Source of the DNA: REEB509 sp044370335 | GTDB taxonomy: Bacteria; Pseudomonadota; Alphaproteobacteria; Caulobacterales; Aquidulcibacteraceae | Length of the DNA stretch: 64,000 nt | NCBI GenBank assembly: GCA_044370335.1 | Contig: JBILVS010000002.1 | Span: forward strand, 5,854 to 69,853 | Direction of reading: 5' to 3' | In this document: one piece after another, positions 1-8,244 of the stretch | Layout of the letters: each line of letters starts with the position of its first letter | How positions within the stretch are numbered: position 1 is the first letter of the stretch | Program-made: the position numbers and the translations under genes | Notes under the pieces: generated by a model | Databases searched by the model: none | Told to the model about the DNA's origin: nothing | Seen by the model: the letters and a program-made list of their open reading frames with translations, nothing else

Positions 1-848
1 AGCTGATAGGCTTTGCCCTCCCACTCCGTGGCGTGGAGGTTGTAATGCAGGAACCGCCGACCGGGATTGTAGACGAGGTTGTTGACCACCGCGCCCATGG
101 TCCCGCCCTTGAAGAGTGGGTTGCGCTCGCGGTTACTGAGATAGAGGTTCCGGTACAACAGAACGCCCTGAATGTTATCGTGGATCAGGCTGCCTTTGGA
201 GTGTTCGCCCTTCGAGTGGGTGGAGTTCGACAGTCCTTCCGCAATGATGTTGTGGGCGTAAGTGATGCGTTTGGCGGTGCCGGCGCGCCAGTCATCGGGC
301 GTCTCGCCCGCAAAGCGTGGTCCGGTCACGGACAGGTTTTCATCGGTTCCCCAGGTGAGCGAACAGTGCTCCACCAGCACATCGGCGGCCTCGCGCTCAC
401 AGACGAGGCTGTCCACTTCCCAGCCGCTCTCCGGCGCGCGGCCGAGATCGCCGGGACGGACCATCAGATGGCGCACATGCACATGCTGAGTGAGGATCCG
501 CAGGCCGCCGCCAATCAGGGTGATCCCGGGTCCGGGGGCTGTCTCGCCGGCGATCGTCACGTGGGGATCGCGAATGGCGAGGGACTCCCCCTCCAGGTTC
601 AAAACGCCGCCGACCTCAAACACGATGATGCGTGGCCCTTCCATCCGGAGGGCTGCGTCCAGGCTGCCTTCGCCTTCGCGGGCCAGCGTCGTGACCCTGA
701 CAAGGGCGCCGCCTTCGCCCCCTAAAGGCCCCTCGACCCAGCCCCGGGGCGCGGCGCTCGGCAGCGACGCCTGCGCATGAGCGGAGCGCCCGAGAAGGAA
801 GGGCGACGCCGCCCCGGCCGCGAGCAAGGACCGTCTGGACAAACGCAT
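1..848 (-). CDS. Secreted pectate-lyase-like polysaccharide lyase (partial, runs off left edge)
   Basis: Probably a PL1-type pectate lyase that cleaves polygalacturonate by beta-elimination outside the cytoplasm. Only the first 282 residues are visible; the 3' end lies outside the window. The leader has a twin-arginine motif (SRRSLL, residues 4-9), a hydrophobic stretch and an AHA-Q cleavage site after residue 25, which suggests Tat export. The body looks like a right-handed beta-helix with short repeating hydrophobic strands and Asn/His turns. It carries WGTDEN and a duplicated HSKGEHSKG stretch typical of bacterial pectate lyases. The ATG at 848 is preceded by GAGAGGAG at good spacing. It is divergent from kdgD, which acts in uronate/glucarate breakdown, so a shared pectin pathway is likely. 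The exact lyase subfamily is uncertain. Confidence 0.8.
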   Translation of the reverse strand, partial: MRLSRRSLLAAGAASPFLLGRSAHAQASLPSAAPRGWVEGPLGGEGGALVRVTTLAREGEGSLDAALRMEGPRIIVFEVGGVLNLEGESLAIRDPHVTIAGETAPGPGITLIGGGLRILTQHVHVRHLMVRPGDLGRAPESGWEVDSLVCEREAADVLVEHCSLTWGTDENLSVTGPRFAGETPDDWRAGTAKRITYAHNIIAEGLSNSTHSKGEHSKGSLIHDNIQGVLLYRNLYLSNRERNPLFKGGTMGAVVNNLVYNPGRRFLHYNLHATEWEGKAYQ

Positions 849-894
849 CGATTGCTCCTCTCAATGGGGCGTGGTCGTTTCCTGGATCAGCAAT

Positions 895-906
895 GACACC
901 GGTGTC
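895..906. promoter_or_regulatory. Perfect 12-bp palindrome, candidate operator between divergent lyase and kdgD
   Basis: GACACCGGTGTC is its own reverse complement and lies midway in the 119-bp gap between two divergent genes. A central CpG with ACC/GGT half-sites is the usual shape of LacI-family operators. It is 47 bp from the lyase start and 62 bp from the kdgD start, so one repressor could control both. No regulator gene for it is visible in the window. Function is inferred from symmetry and place only. Confidence 0.5.
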
Positions 907-967
907 TTGATCATGCAATCTCGGTTTTTGCTGGGGCGCGACAGGGCGCTCTGGAGGGAGCGCCGTC

Positions 968-1885
968 ATGGCTCGATTTTCCGTGGAGACGTTGGCGCCG
1001 GTTCTGGGCGGCGGCCTCCTGTCTTTTCCGGTCACCGCTTTCGATGGCCAGGGCGGGCTTGATCTGGCGCGCTACCAAGACCACTGCGCCTGGCTTCTGG
1101 AGCGCCCGATTTCGGGGCTCTTCGCGGCAGGGGGAACGGGCGAGTTTTTCTCTCTGACCCCAAGCGAGGTGGCGGCGGTCGTTCGCGCGGCGGCGGACGT
1201 CACCGATGGGCGCACTCCGGTCATCGCTGGTTGCGGCTACGGCACAGCCATGGCGGTGGAGTTGGCGCAGGCGGCGGAAGCGGCCGGCGCCGACGGGGTG
1301 CTGCTGCTGCCGCCTTACCTTGTGCAGAACGCGGACGCGGGGCTTGAGGCGCATGTGTCGGCAGTGTGCGCCGCCACCCGTCTGGGGGTGATCCTTTATA
1401 ACCGCGACAACGCGATCCTTGGGCCCGACGCGATTGCGCGTCTGGCGGCCCGGTGGCCGAACTTCATCGGCTTCAAGGACGGGGTCGGGGACCTGGAACT
1501 GATGACCCGCATCGTCAGCGCCTTGGGGGATCGGCTCGTTTATATCGGCGGGCTTCCGACCGCGGAGACCTTCGCCACGCCCTATCTGAAAATGGGGGTG
1601 AGCACCTATTCCAGCGCCATTTTCAATTTCGCGCCGGACTGGGCGCTGCGGTTCTATGAGGCCGTGCGGCGGGACGATCAGGCCTTCGTCACCGCGGCCC
1701 TGCGGGACTTCGTGTTGCCCTGGATCGCCATCCGCAACCGAGGGCGGGGCTACGCGGTGTCGATGATCAAAGCGGGGCTGCAGGCGGTGGGGCGCTCCTG
1801 CGGCGGGGTTCGACCGCCGCTCCTGGATGTGGCGAAGGGCGACTACGAGGACCTCGCCGCCCTGATCCAGCGCATCACCGCCTGA
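968..1885 (+). CDS. kdgD: 5-dehydro-4-deoxyglucarate dehydratase
   Basis: Cytoplasmic enzyme of the DHDPS/NAL aldolase superfamily. It decarboxylates and dehydrates 5-dehydro-4-deoxyglucarate to 2-oxoglutarate semialdehyde in glucarate/galactarate (oxidised uronate) catabolism. The 305 residues match the family length. The GGTGEF phosphate/carboxylate-binding motif is near residue 57, the YNRDNA motif has its Tyr at 144, and the Schiff-base Lys is K170 in GFKDG. YNRDNA and the C-terminal IRNRGRGYAVSMIKAG separate KdgD from DapA. The start has GGAGGGAG seven bases upstream. The neighbouring divergent pectate lyase and the shared palindrome support a role in using pectin-derived sugars. It stops 8 bp before a convergent gene. 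Confidence 0.93.
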   Translation: MARFSVETLAPVLGGGLLSFPVTAFDGQGGLDLARYQDHCAWLLERPISGLFAAGGTGEFFSLTPSEVAAVVRAAADVTDGRTPVIAGCGYGTAMAVELAQAAEAAGADGVLLLPPYLVQNADAGLEAHVSAVCAATRLGVILYNRDNAILGPDAIARLAARWPNFIGFKDGVGDLELMTRIVSALGDRLVYIGGLPTAETFATPYLKMGVSTYSSAIFNFAPDWALRFYEAVRRDDQAFVTAALRDFVLPWIAIRNRGRGYAVSMIKAGLQAVGRSCGGVRPPLLDVAKGDYEDLAALIQRITA

Positions 1886-1893
1886 GCCGCCGA

Positions 1894-2373
1894 TCAGGTC
1901 GCCGGGCTCGGCCGGGGTCGTTCGCGCACGTCGCCTGTCGTGTCGAGGGAGCGGACCAGATCGGGCCGCGCCACGCGGCCGTCGCCGTCGCCGTCATAGC
2001 GTCCGAACCGGGCGATAAAGGCGTCGGTGAACTCGGTCGGATCAATGCTGTTGTCGACGTTACGGTCGACCTCCAGGCGGAAAGGGCCCAGCAGATCGCC
2101 GCCCATCTGGGTGCGGGAGAAGGTCTGCCATTCCAGGGGGCTCAGGGCGCCGCTTTGGTCGGCGTCCGCCGCGCTGAAGGCGCTCGTCAGCGCCGCCTGC
2201 AACTCCGCTTCCGTGGTCATGCGGTCGCCGTCGGCGTCCGCACCGGCGATCACAAACGCGTCGCCGGAGACCACAGCGCTGATGCGCTCGCCAAAGCTAC
2301 CCGCAGGTGCGCCTCCCGACGCACAGGCGGCCAAGGCGGTCAGGGCGAAGAAGGCGGCGACGGGCTTGCTCAT
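1894..2373 (-). CDS. EF-hand calcium-binding lipoprotein
   Basis: 159-residue exported protein. It has a lipoprotein signal peptide with lipobox LAAC (Cys 17), so it should be anchored in the membrane facing the periplasm. Four EF-hand-like loops follow: DADGDRMTTEAE, DADQSGALSPLE, DRNVDNSIDPTE and DGDGDGRVARPD. The acidic positions are mostly kept, so calcium binding is likely. Its start codon overlaps the TGA of the upstream TetR-type gene (ATGA), so the two are probably translated together. The physiological role is unknown. Such proteins are common in alphaproteobacteria without an assigned function. Confidence 0.85.
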   Translation of the reverse strand: MSKPVAAFFALTALAACASGGAPAGSFGERISAVVSGDAFVIAGADADGDRMTTEAELQAALTSAFSAADADQSGALSPLEWQTFSRTQMGGDLLGPFRLEVDRNVDNSIDPTEFTDAFIARFGRYDGDGDGRVARPDLVRSLDTTGDVRERPRPSPAT

Positions 2374-3011
2374 GAGGCTCCTTTAGATCGCACATCGGGT
2401 TTCAGGCTCTTTTGCGCAAGATCGCCCAGCGCCTGAAACAGCTTGTCGAGGTCCATGGAGGCGGCTTCCTCGCCGCCGAGCAGTTTTTGGTGGATGACCG
2501 CCAACAGCATGGGCGCAAAAATCATCAGGGCCGCGGCCCGCAATTCCACCGGGCTCGCCGTGCCGTCGAGATGGGCGGCAAGGCGCTTTTCCAAGGCTGA
2601 CAGCGACGGCTCCAGCAACTGGGTCAGATAGGCCTGGCCGACGGATTCATCGGCAACCCCCTCCAACAAGCCAAACATGTGGGCCCGGGCGAAGCCGCCG
2701 TGCGCCACACCAGCCTGGGAGGCGGCGACATAGCCCTTCACGGCGCTTTCCAGATCGGGACCGGGCTCAGCCACCGCGTTGATGAAGGGGGCGGCGCGGT
2801 CGGCCAGCACGCGCAGAAGTTCAGCGGCGACCCCTTCGCGGTCACCGAAATAGTGGCGCAAGGTGGGCTCCGCCACGGCGCCGGCGTGGGCCAACTGGCG
2901 GAAGCTGGTGCGCTTGAGCTCTGATTTCAGAACGAAGTCCGCCAGGTCCTGCGCCAGCCGCTCGCGCTTTTCTTCGTAGTCGGGATTGCGACGACCAAGG
3001 GGACGGGGCAT
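2370..3011 (-). CDS. TetR/AcrR-family transcriptional regulator
   Basis: 213-residue repressor-type protein. An N-terminal helix-turn-helix lies at about residues 15-60 (FRQLAHAGAVAEPTLRHYFGDREG), and an alpha-helical ligand-binding domain follows. I chose the ATG at 3011 because AGAGAGG lies five bases upstream. Starting further upstream at 3146 would add about 45 Arg-rich residues unlike the family. The gene overlaps the downstream EF-hand lipoprotein by an ATGA junction. The ligand and targets cannot be read from the sequence. The nearby inverted repeat at 3154-3185 lies upstream of it and may be its operator or a terminator for the preceding barrel gene. Confidence 0.85.
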   Translation of the reverse strand: MPRPLGRRNPDYEEKRERLAQDLADFVLKSELKRTSFRQLAHAGAVAEPTLRHYFGDREGVAAELLRVLADRAAPFINAVAEPGPDLESAVKGYVAASQAGVAHGGFARAHMFGLLEGVADESVGQAYLTQLLEPSLSALEKRLAAHLDGTASPVELRAAALMIFAPMLLAVIHQKLLGGEEAASMDLDKLFQALGDLAQKSLKPDVRSKGAS

Positions 3012-3153
3012 GCGACCTCTCTTTCGGCGCCGGGTCCACCGCGCGCGGCGGCGTAGGGCGGCGCTCCATGCACTGCGTGGCGAGGCGGGCGCGGGGACGA
3101 ACAGCCATTCGCGCCCCATCAACACACCCCCAAGAGGCGCCACCATAGAGTGT

Positions 3154-3185
3154 GTTCGGCGGCGACTTCAACGCCGCCGCCGAAC
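3154..3185. repeat. 11-bp perfect inverted repeat between barrel gene and TetR gene
   Basis: GTTCGGCGGCG at 3154-3164 is exactly repeated inverted at 3175-3185 with a 10-base loop. It sits in the 215-bp gap after the stop of the outer-membrane barrel gene and upstream of the TetR start, both on the minus strand. It could be a transcription terminator hairpin for the barrel gene, though no T-run follows, or an operator for the TetR regulator. The rest of the 3012-3226 gap shows no gene I can support. Confidence 0.5.
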
Positions 3186-3226
3186 AAATTAACGTCTCAA
3201 CGCTTTCCAACGCATGGAAACCTAGA

Positions 3227-4015
3227 TCAAAACGCGATCCGGGCCCGCACGAGGACCGGGATCGACAGGCGCTCGCCCTCGTCGTTGATCCGGGCAAGGC
3301 CCAGGCCGCCGATGGCGGTGTCGTTGTCTTCCAGGCCCGTGGTGTAGCGCACGCCGGTTTCAGCGCCGATGGAGAAGCGCTCGGTCACGGCGTAGGAGAC
3401 GCCGATGTCCGCGCCGATCACGAAGGTCGTGCTGTCGTCGTAGAAGGCGACATTGTTGATCGCGATAGAGGCGGCCGGAATGGTGAAGGTCGCGCGGATT
3501 TCGTCGGTGAAGGCCGCGCCCACACGCCCGGCGACGTAGGGCTGCAGAGCGCCCTCACCGCCGAAATACTGGCGCAGGCCCGCTTCGACGCTGGTCGAGG
3601 TGAACTCGCCAAACTGGCCGAACACCGGCAGGGTCGCGCTCAGGGCCGGCACAAAGGCGCCGCCCACTTGCACGCGGGCTTCATCGGCTTGCGTGCGGCC
3701 GACGGCGACGAACAGCTCGCGGTTGCTCCCGAGGCCGTAAGCGCCTTCGAGGCCGAAGGTGTTGGCTTCGCCGTAGATGTCATCGAAGCTGCGGGACTGG
3801 ATGCGCAGCTCGGCGGACACGCCGGCCAGGGCCGGGTTCAGGGGGCCGAGATTGGCGATCGGGGCGATGGCGCCGCCGTGGACGTCGCCGCCGACGGGGA
3901 AGTCAGCGCCGAGGTTGATGCTGCCGGCGAAGGCGCCGCGTTCCAGGGGTTGGGCCAGGGCCGGGGAGGCCAGGGCGATCAGCGCCGAGCAAACGACGAA
4001 AAAGGCTTTACGCAT
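3227..4015 (-). CDS. Outer-membrane beta-barrel protein
   Basis: 262-residue protein with a clear Sec signal peptide (hydrophobic stretch, cleavage at ALA-QP near residue 21). Alternating strands rich in Gly and aromatic residues follow, and the protein ends in Phe (ARIAF), the usual C-terminal signal for BAM-dependent barrels. About 240 mature residues suggests an 8- to 10-stranded barrel. It is preceded by GAGGAGAACC before the ATG. It is divergent from the TPP enzyme across an AT-rich promoter region. No substrate or binding motif is recognised, and it may be a structural or porin-like protein. Confidence 0.8.
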   Translation of the reverse strand: MRKAFFVVCSALIALASPALAQPLERGAFAGSINLGADFPVGGDVHGGAIAPIANLGPLNPALAGVSAELRIQSRSFDDIYGEANTFGLEGAYGLGSNRELFVAVGRTQADEARVQVGGAFVPALSATLPVFGQFGEFTSTSVEAGLRQYFGGEGALQPYVAGRVGAAFTDEIRATFTIPAASIAINNVAFYDDSTTFVIGADIGVSYAVTERFSIGAETGVRYTTGLEDNDTAIGGLGLARINDEGERLSIPVLVRARIAF

Positions 4016-4066
4016 GAGGTTCTCCTCACTTGGGCGGGGACAACCCCCGCGGGCGCCCTACATATC

Positions 4067-4079
4067 CTATATCATATAG
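4067..4079. promoter_or_regulatory. AT-rich palindrome in the divergent promoter region
   Basis: CTATAT-C-ATATAG is a perfect 6-bp inverted repeat inside an AT-rich island (about 4059-4095) in otherwise GC-rich DNA. It lies in the 217-bp gap between the barrel gene (minus) and the TPP enzyme (plus). TATA-like hexamers on the minus strand (TATGAT, TATTCT) could be -10 elements for the barrel gene. The symmetry could also be an operator. Function is inferred from composition and place. Confidence 0.4.
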
Positions 4080-4232
4080 AATAAAAAATGAGATTCTCTC
4101 CATGCGCGAACTTTCGCTTTGGCGCTCGGCGATGGCGCGCATGGCGACATGGGTCGTGCGGATTGGTCTAAGAACGCGAATGGGCTAGGGAGGGCTCCCG
4201 AAGACCCTGCTTTTGCCCTGAGAAGATCCGCT

Positions 4233-5915
4233 ATGGCTGAGACCCCCGCCCATCAGATCGTCGCCCCCCAATCTGTTGCTGGGGCCTTGGTGGCCGCGCT
4301 TTTGGCGCAAGGGGTGAGGCGCGTGTTCTGCGTGCCGGGGGAGAGCTATCTAAGCGTGCTGGACGCCCTCTATGCCACGCAGGGCGCCATTGAGGTGATC
4401 GTCTGCCGCCACGAAGCGGGCGCCGCGAACATGGCGGAGGCCCATGGAAAGCTCACAGGGGAGCCGGGGGTGTGCTTCGTCACCCGCGGACCGGGCGCCA
4501 CCCACGCCAGCATCGGGGTTCACACCGCGCGCCAGGATTCCACGCCGATGATCCTGTTCATCGGTCAGGTGGCGGCGGCGGATAAAGAGCGCGAGGCCTT
4601 CCAGGAGGTGGATTACCGCGCCTTCTTCGGACCTTTGGCGAAATGGGCGACCGAGCTTGAGCGCCCGGATCGGGTCTCGGAGCTGGTGGAGCGCGCCTTC
4701 GCCACCGCGTTGAGCGGGCGCCAGGGGCCGGTCGTCATGGCGCTGCCGGAAGACATTCTCGATCAGCCTGCCTTGGGCCCTGCGCCGGCGAAAGCGCGCC
4801 CGCCCCGGGGCGGGTTGACGCCGGCTTTCGTTGAGGCTCTCGGCGAGCGCCTGCAAGCGGCGCAGAAGCCCCTTCTGGTTCTGGGCGGTTCCGGTTGGGA
4901 TGAAGGCGCGGTTCAGGCTCTGGAAGGCTTTGTAAGCGCTGCAAGCCTTCCCACGGTGTGCTCGTTCCGCCGCAAGCACCTTCTGAACAACGACCATCCC
5001 TGCTTTGTCGGCGATCTGGGCCTTGGGCCGAACCCGAAGCTGATTGCGCGGGTGAAAGAGGCTGATCTCGTCATCGCGTTGGGCGCGCGGTTGGGGGAAA
5101 ACCCAAGCCAAGCCTACACCTTGTTCACCCGGGAAGAGGCGCGGGCGAAGCTCGTTCATATCCACCCGGACCCCGAGGAATTGGGCCGGGTGTGGCCGAA
5201 CGCCTTGTCGGCGGCAGCGGATATGCCGAGCGCTGTGGGCGCTTTGGCCGGGCTCTGCGTGGACGGCGCCCGCTGGGCGGCTTGGCGGGAGGACGCGCGG
5301 AGCGACTATGAGGCCTTCACCCGGCCGCTGCCGGATCAGGGGCGGGTCAATCTGGCGGAGGTGTACGCCCATCTGGCTGAGGCGCTGCCGGCGGATTCGA
5401 TCATCACCAACGGGGCGGGCAATTACGCCGCTTGGCTGCATCGCTTCTATCGCCACCGGGCCTTTCGGACCCAACTGGCGCCGACCAGCGGGGCCATGGG
5501 GTACGGCCTTCCGGCCTCCATCGCGGCTAAGCTCGAGCATCCTGACCGGACGGTGGTGTGCGCCGCCGGCGACGGCTGCCTGATGATGATCGTGCAGGAA
5601 TTGGCGACCGCTGCTCAATACGGCGCGGCGATTATCGTGCTGGTGATCGACAACGGCAGCTACGGCACCATCCGGATGCACCAGGAGCGGCATTTCCCTG
5701 GCCGGGTGATGGCGACCGACCTCGCCAATCCGGATTTCGCCGCGCTGGCGCAAGCCTGCGGCTTCTTCGCGGTGAAGGTCGATGAAACCGCCGAATTCCC
5801 GTCGGCGCTGGCGGCGGCGCGGGCCTCTGGGCGGCCGTCCCTGATCCACCTTAAGACCGATGTGGAGCAGATCGGCCCCGGCCGGACGATCACGGCGCTG
5901 CGGTCCGGCGCCTGA
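4233..5915 (+). CDS. Thiamine pyrophosphate-dependent enzyme, acetolactate-synthase-like
   Basis: 560-residue three-domain TPP enzyme of the acetolactate synthase/benzoylformate decarboxylase superfamily. The N-terminal PYR domain has the activating Glu in CRHEAGAA near residue 52. The central domain follows at about 190-330. The C-terminal PP domain has the TPP/Mg motif GDGCLMM with DNGSYGT downstream. The true reaction is unclear: no regulatory-subunit gene is adjacent, and biosynthetic IlvB usually sits next to ilvH, so an ALS-like or decarboxylase role in side metabolism is possible. I chose the ATG at 4233 because the conserved domain begins right after it; an in-frame ATG at 4119 would add 38 unlikely residues. 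Its ribosome site (AGAAG) is weak. Confidence 0.85.
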   Translation: MAETPAHQIVAPQSVAGALVAALLAQGVRRVFCVPGESYLSVLDALYATQGAIEVIVCRHEAGAANMAEAHGKLTGEPGVCFVTRGPGATHASIGVHTARQDSTPMILFIGQVAAADKEREAFQEVDYRAFFGPLAKWATELERPDRVSELVERAFATALSGRQGPVVMALPEDILDQPALGPAPAKARPPRGGLTPAFVEALGERLQAAQKPLLVLGGSGWDEGAVQALEGFVSAASLPTVCSFRRKHLLNNDHPCFVGDLGLGPNPKLIARVKEADLVIALGARLGENPSQAYTLFTREEARAKLVHIHPDPEELGRVWPNALSAAADMPSAVGALAGLCVDGARWAAWREDARSDYEAFTRPLPDQGRVNLAEVYAHLAEALPADSIITNGAGNYAAWLHRFYRHRAFRTQLAPTSGAMGYGLPASIAAKLEHPDRTVVCAAGDGCLMMIVQELATAAQYGAAIIVLVIDNGSYGTIRMHQERHFPGRVMATDLANPDFAALAQACGFFAVKVDETAEFPSALAAARASGRPSLIHLKTDVEQIGPGRTITALRSGA

Positions 5916-5947
5916 GTCCCTTTTGCGGCTTTGAGCCCAAAAGACAA

Positions 5948-5984
5948 CGCCCTCCCCTGATGGCAGGGGAGGGCGCGCCTTTTT
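5948..5984. terminator. Intrinsic terminator between convergent genes
   Basis: An 11-bp perfect GC-rich stem (5948-5958 with 5965-5975, loop GATGGC) is followed by a T5 run at 5980-5984. On the minus side a short A-run precedes it, so it may work in both directions. It separates the TPP enzyme (plus) from the M3 peptidase (minus). Confidence 0.85.
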
Positions 5985-6001
5985 AGGTTCGCTGCTTGCG
6001 G

Positions 6002-8149
6002 TTACTCGGCGAAGCCGCGGTCCCGCATCAGAGCCGACACGTTCGCGTCGCGACCGCGGAAGAGGCGGTAGGCTTCGGCCGGATCGCGGCGGTTGCCGGC
6101 GGCGAAGACATACTGCGTCAAGCGACCGGCGGTGGCGCGGTCCCAGATGTCGCCGGTTTCGGTGAAGGCCTCGAAGGCGTCAGCGCTCAGCACGTCCGCC
6201 CACATGTAACCGTAGTAGCCCGCGGCGTAGCCGCCGGCGAAGATGTGGCCGAAGTGGGTGGGGCGGTGGCGGGCGATGATCTCATCGGGCATCCCGAGGC
6301 GCACCAGGGTCGCGGCTTCCGTGGCCGCCACATCGAGGCCGGTCGGGTCAGCGAGGTGCAGGTCCATGTCGATGAAGGCCGAGGCCATGTATTCGACGGT
6401 GGAGAAGCCCTGATTGAAGTTCGCCGCCGCCCGGATACGGGCGATCAGCTCGGCCGGCATGGGCTCGCCGGTTTCATAGTGCCGGGCGAACCGGTTCAGG
6501 TTGTCGTCGGAGGCGAAATAGAACTCCAGGATCTGGGAGGGGAACTCCACGTAGTCGCGCTGCACGCTGGTGCCGGCGAGGTAGCGGTAATTCACGTCCG
6601 ACAGCAGGCCATGAAGGGCGTGGCCGAACTCGTGGAAGAGGGTGTCGGCGTCATCCCAGCTCATCAGCACGGGCTCGCCGGGCGCCGTGGGCGACAGGTT
6701 CATCACGTTGACGATCACGGGGGTGACGTCCCCGTCGAGGCGCTCCTGTTCCCGGAAGGAGTTCATCCAGGCGCCGCTCTGCTTGGTGGGCCGGGCGAAG
6801 GGGTCAAAATAGTAAAGCCCGACCAGCTCGCCCGCCCGGTCTCGGACGATGTAGGCGCGGACGTCGGGGTGATACATCGGCACCTGGGTCGTGGGCTCAA
6901 AGGTCAGCCCGAACAGCCGGTTGGCGGTGTCGAACATGCCGGCGATCATGTTGTCCAGCACGAGATAGGGACGGATCTCCGCCTCGTTCAGGTCGTATTG
7001 GGCGGAGCGCACGCGCTCGGCGTAATAGCGCCAATCCCAGGCCTCAAGCTCAAACGAGCCGCCTTCCGCGGCGATCTGCTGTTGCAGCATATCGCGCTCG
7101 CGCATCGCGGCGCCGCGGGCGTGCGGCCACACCCGATCCAGCAGCGCCACCGCCCGTTCCGGCGACTGCGCCATGCGGTCGTCGAGCTCATAATGGGCGT
7201 AGGTGGGGAAGCCCAAGAGGTTGGCGTATTCGCGCCGCAGGGTGAGCATCCGGTTGATGGTGGCCCGGTTGTCGAACGCGTTGCCGTTTTCGCCGCGGGC
7301 GGCCCAGGCGCGGAAGGCCTGTTCGCGCAGGGCGCGGTTGGAGGAGAAGGTCAGGAACGGTTCAATGCTGGAGCGTTGCAGAGTGATGACGTGCTCCCCC
7401 GGCCGGCCCAGCTGCTCACCGGTGGCGAGGGCGGCGGCGCGCAGGCCCTCGGACAGTCCTGCGAGCTCCTCTTCCCGGTTCAAGGTCAAGGTCCAGGCGG
7501 CGGTATCGGCGAGCTGGTTCTGAGAGAACTCGGTGGAGAGGGTCGCCAGCTCTTCGCTGATCGCGGCGAGACGGTTGCGGGCTTCCTCGGGAAGGGCTGC
7601 GCCCGCCCGGCTGAACGCCTGGTGATAAAGCGACAAAAGCCGCTGCTGTTCGTCGTTCAGGCCCAGATTGGCGCGGTTCTGATAGAGGGCGTCGAAGCGG
7701 GCGTAGAGATCGGTGTTGAGGTAGATCGCGCTCTGGTGGCGCGCCATCATCGGGGCCACCTCGCGCTCCACCGCTTGCATGGCTTCGTCGCCGTCAGTGC
7801 CGGAGAGGTTATAGAACACGCCCGCCACGCGGCGCAGAAGGGCGCCGGACTTCTCCATCGCCTCCGCCGTGTTGGAGAACGTGGGCGCGGCGCTGTTGTT
7901 GGCGATGGCCTGCACTTCGGCGGTGTGGTCGGCGACCGCCTGCTCAAAGGCCGGCAGGTAGTGTTCGGTGCGGATTTGGTCGAAGGGGGGCGCGCCGAAA
8001 GGCTGGGAGCCCCAATCCTGGAAGAACGGGTTCGGCGCCCGGCGCTCGGCGGTCACCGCGGCGGGATCGGTCGCGCTGCTGGTGGTGCAGGCGGCGAGAG
8101 GGGCGGCTAGCGCCATCAGACTTACTCCTAGAATCAAAGCGGCGCGCAT
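6002..8149 (-). CDS. dcp: M3-family zinc metallopeptidase lipoprotein (peptidyl-dipeptidase Dcp-like)
   Basis: 715-residue M3A peptidase that removes C-terminal dipeptides or cleaves short peptides. The zinc motif is HEFGH with His 506, Glu 507 and His 510; the third ligand Glu follows in the YVEFPSQILE region. The start at 8149 has GGGAGG six bases upstream. It opens with a lipoprotein signal (LAAC, Cys 21), so this version should act on the periplasmic side of a membrane, unlike cytosolic E. coli Dcp. An upstream in-frame ATG at 8224 would put 25 charged residues before the signal and is unlikely. The length and fold regions fit Dcp rather than oligopeptidase F. Confidence 0.9.
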   Translation of the reverse strand: MRAALILGVSLMALAAPLAACTTSSATDPAAVTAERRAPNPFFQDWGSQPFGAPPFDQIRTEHYLPAFEQAVADHTAEVQAIANNSAAPTFSNTAEAMEKSGALLRRVAGVFYNLSGTDGDEAMQAVEREVAPMMARHQSAIYLNTDLYARFDALYQNRANLGLNDEQQRLLSLYHQAFSRAGAALPEEARNRLAAISEELATLSTEFSQNQLADTAAWTLTLNREEELAGLSEGLRAAALATGEQLGRPGEHVITLQRSSIEPFLTFSSNRALREQAFRAWAARGENGNAFDNRATINRMLTLRREYANLLGFPTYAHYELDDRMAQSPERAVALLDRVWPHARGAAMRERDMLQQQIAAEGGSFELEAWDWRYYAERVRSAQYDLNEAEIRPYLVLDNMIAGMFDTANRLFGLTFEPTTQVPMYHPDVRAYIVRDRAGELVGLYYFDPFARPTKQSGAWMNSFREQERLDGDVTPVIVNVMNLSPTAPGEPVLMSWDDADTLFHEFGHALHGLLSDVNYRYLAGTSVQRDYVEFPSQILEFYFASDDNLNRFARHYETGEPMPAELIARIRAAANFNQGFSTVEYMASAFIDMDLHLADPTGLDVAATEAATLVRLGMPDEIIARHRPTHFGHIFAGGYAAGYYGYMWADVLSADAFEAFTETGDIWDRATAGRLTQYVFAAGNRRDPAEAYRLFRGRDANVSALMRDRGFAE

Positions 8150-8244
8150 CGGCGACCTCCCCAGGCTTAATCGATAGTCGATAAGAGTCGGCCAAGGTCT
8201 TAACGCTTCGCCCCGAAGGATCAACTCAAACGATCAGAACTGGG

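Noticed and set aside
5996..8110. A 704-codon open frame antisense to the M3 peptidase.
   Set aside because: It is a GC-rich shadow frame: Gly/Val/Arg/His-rich, no domain, and the opposite strand encodes a clear peptidase with the zinc motif. Other long antisense frames (4350-5849, 23965-25116, 29037-30161) were dropped for the same reason.
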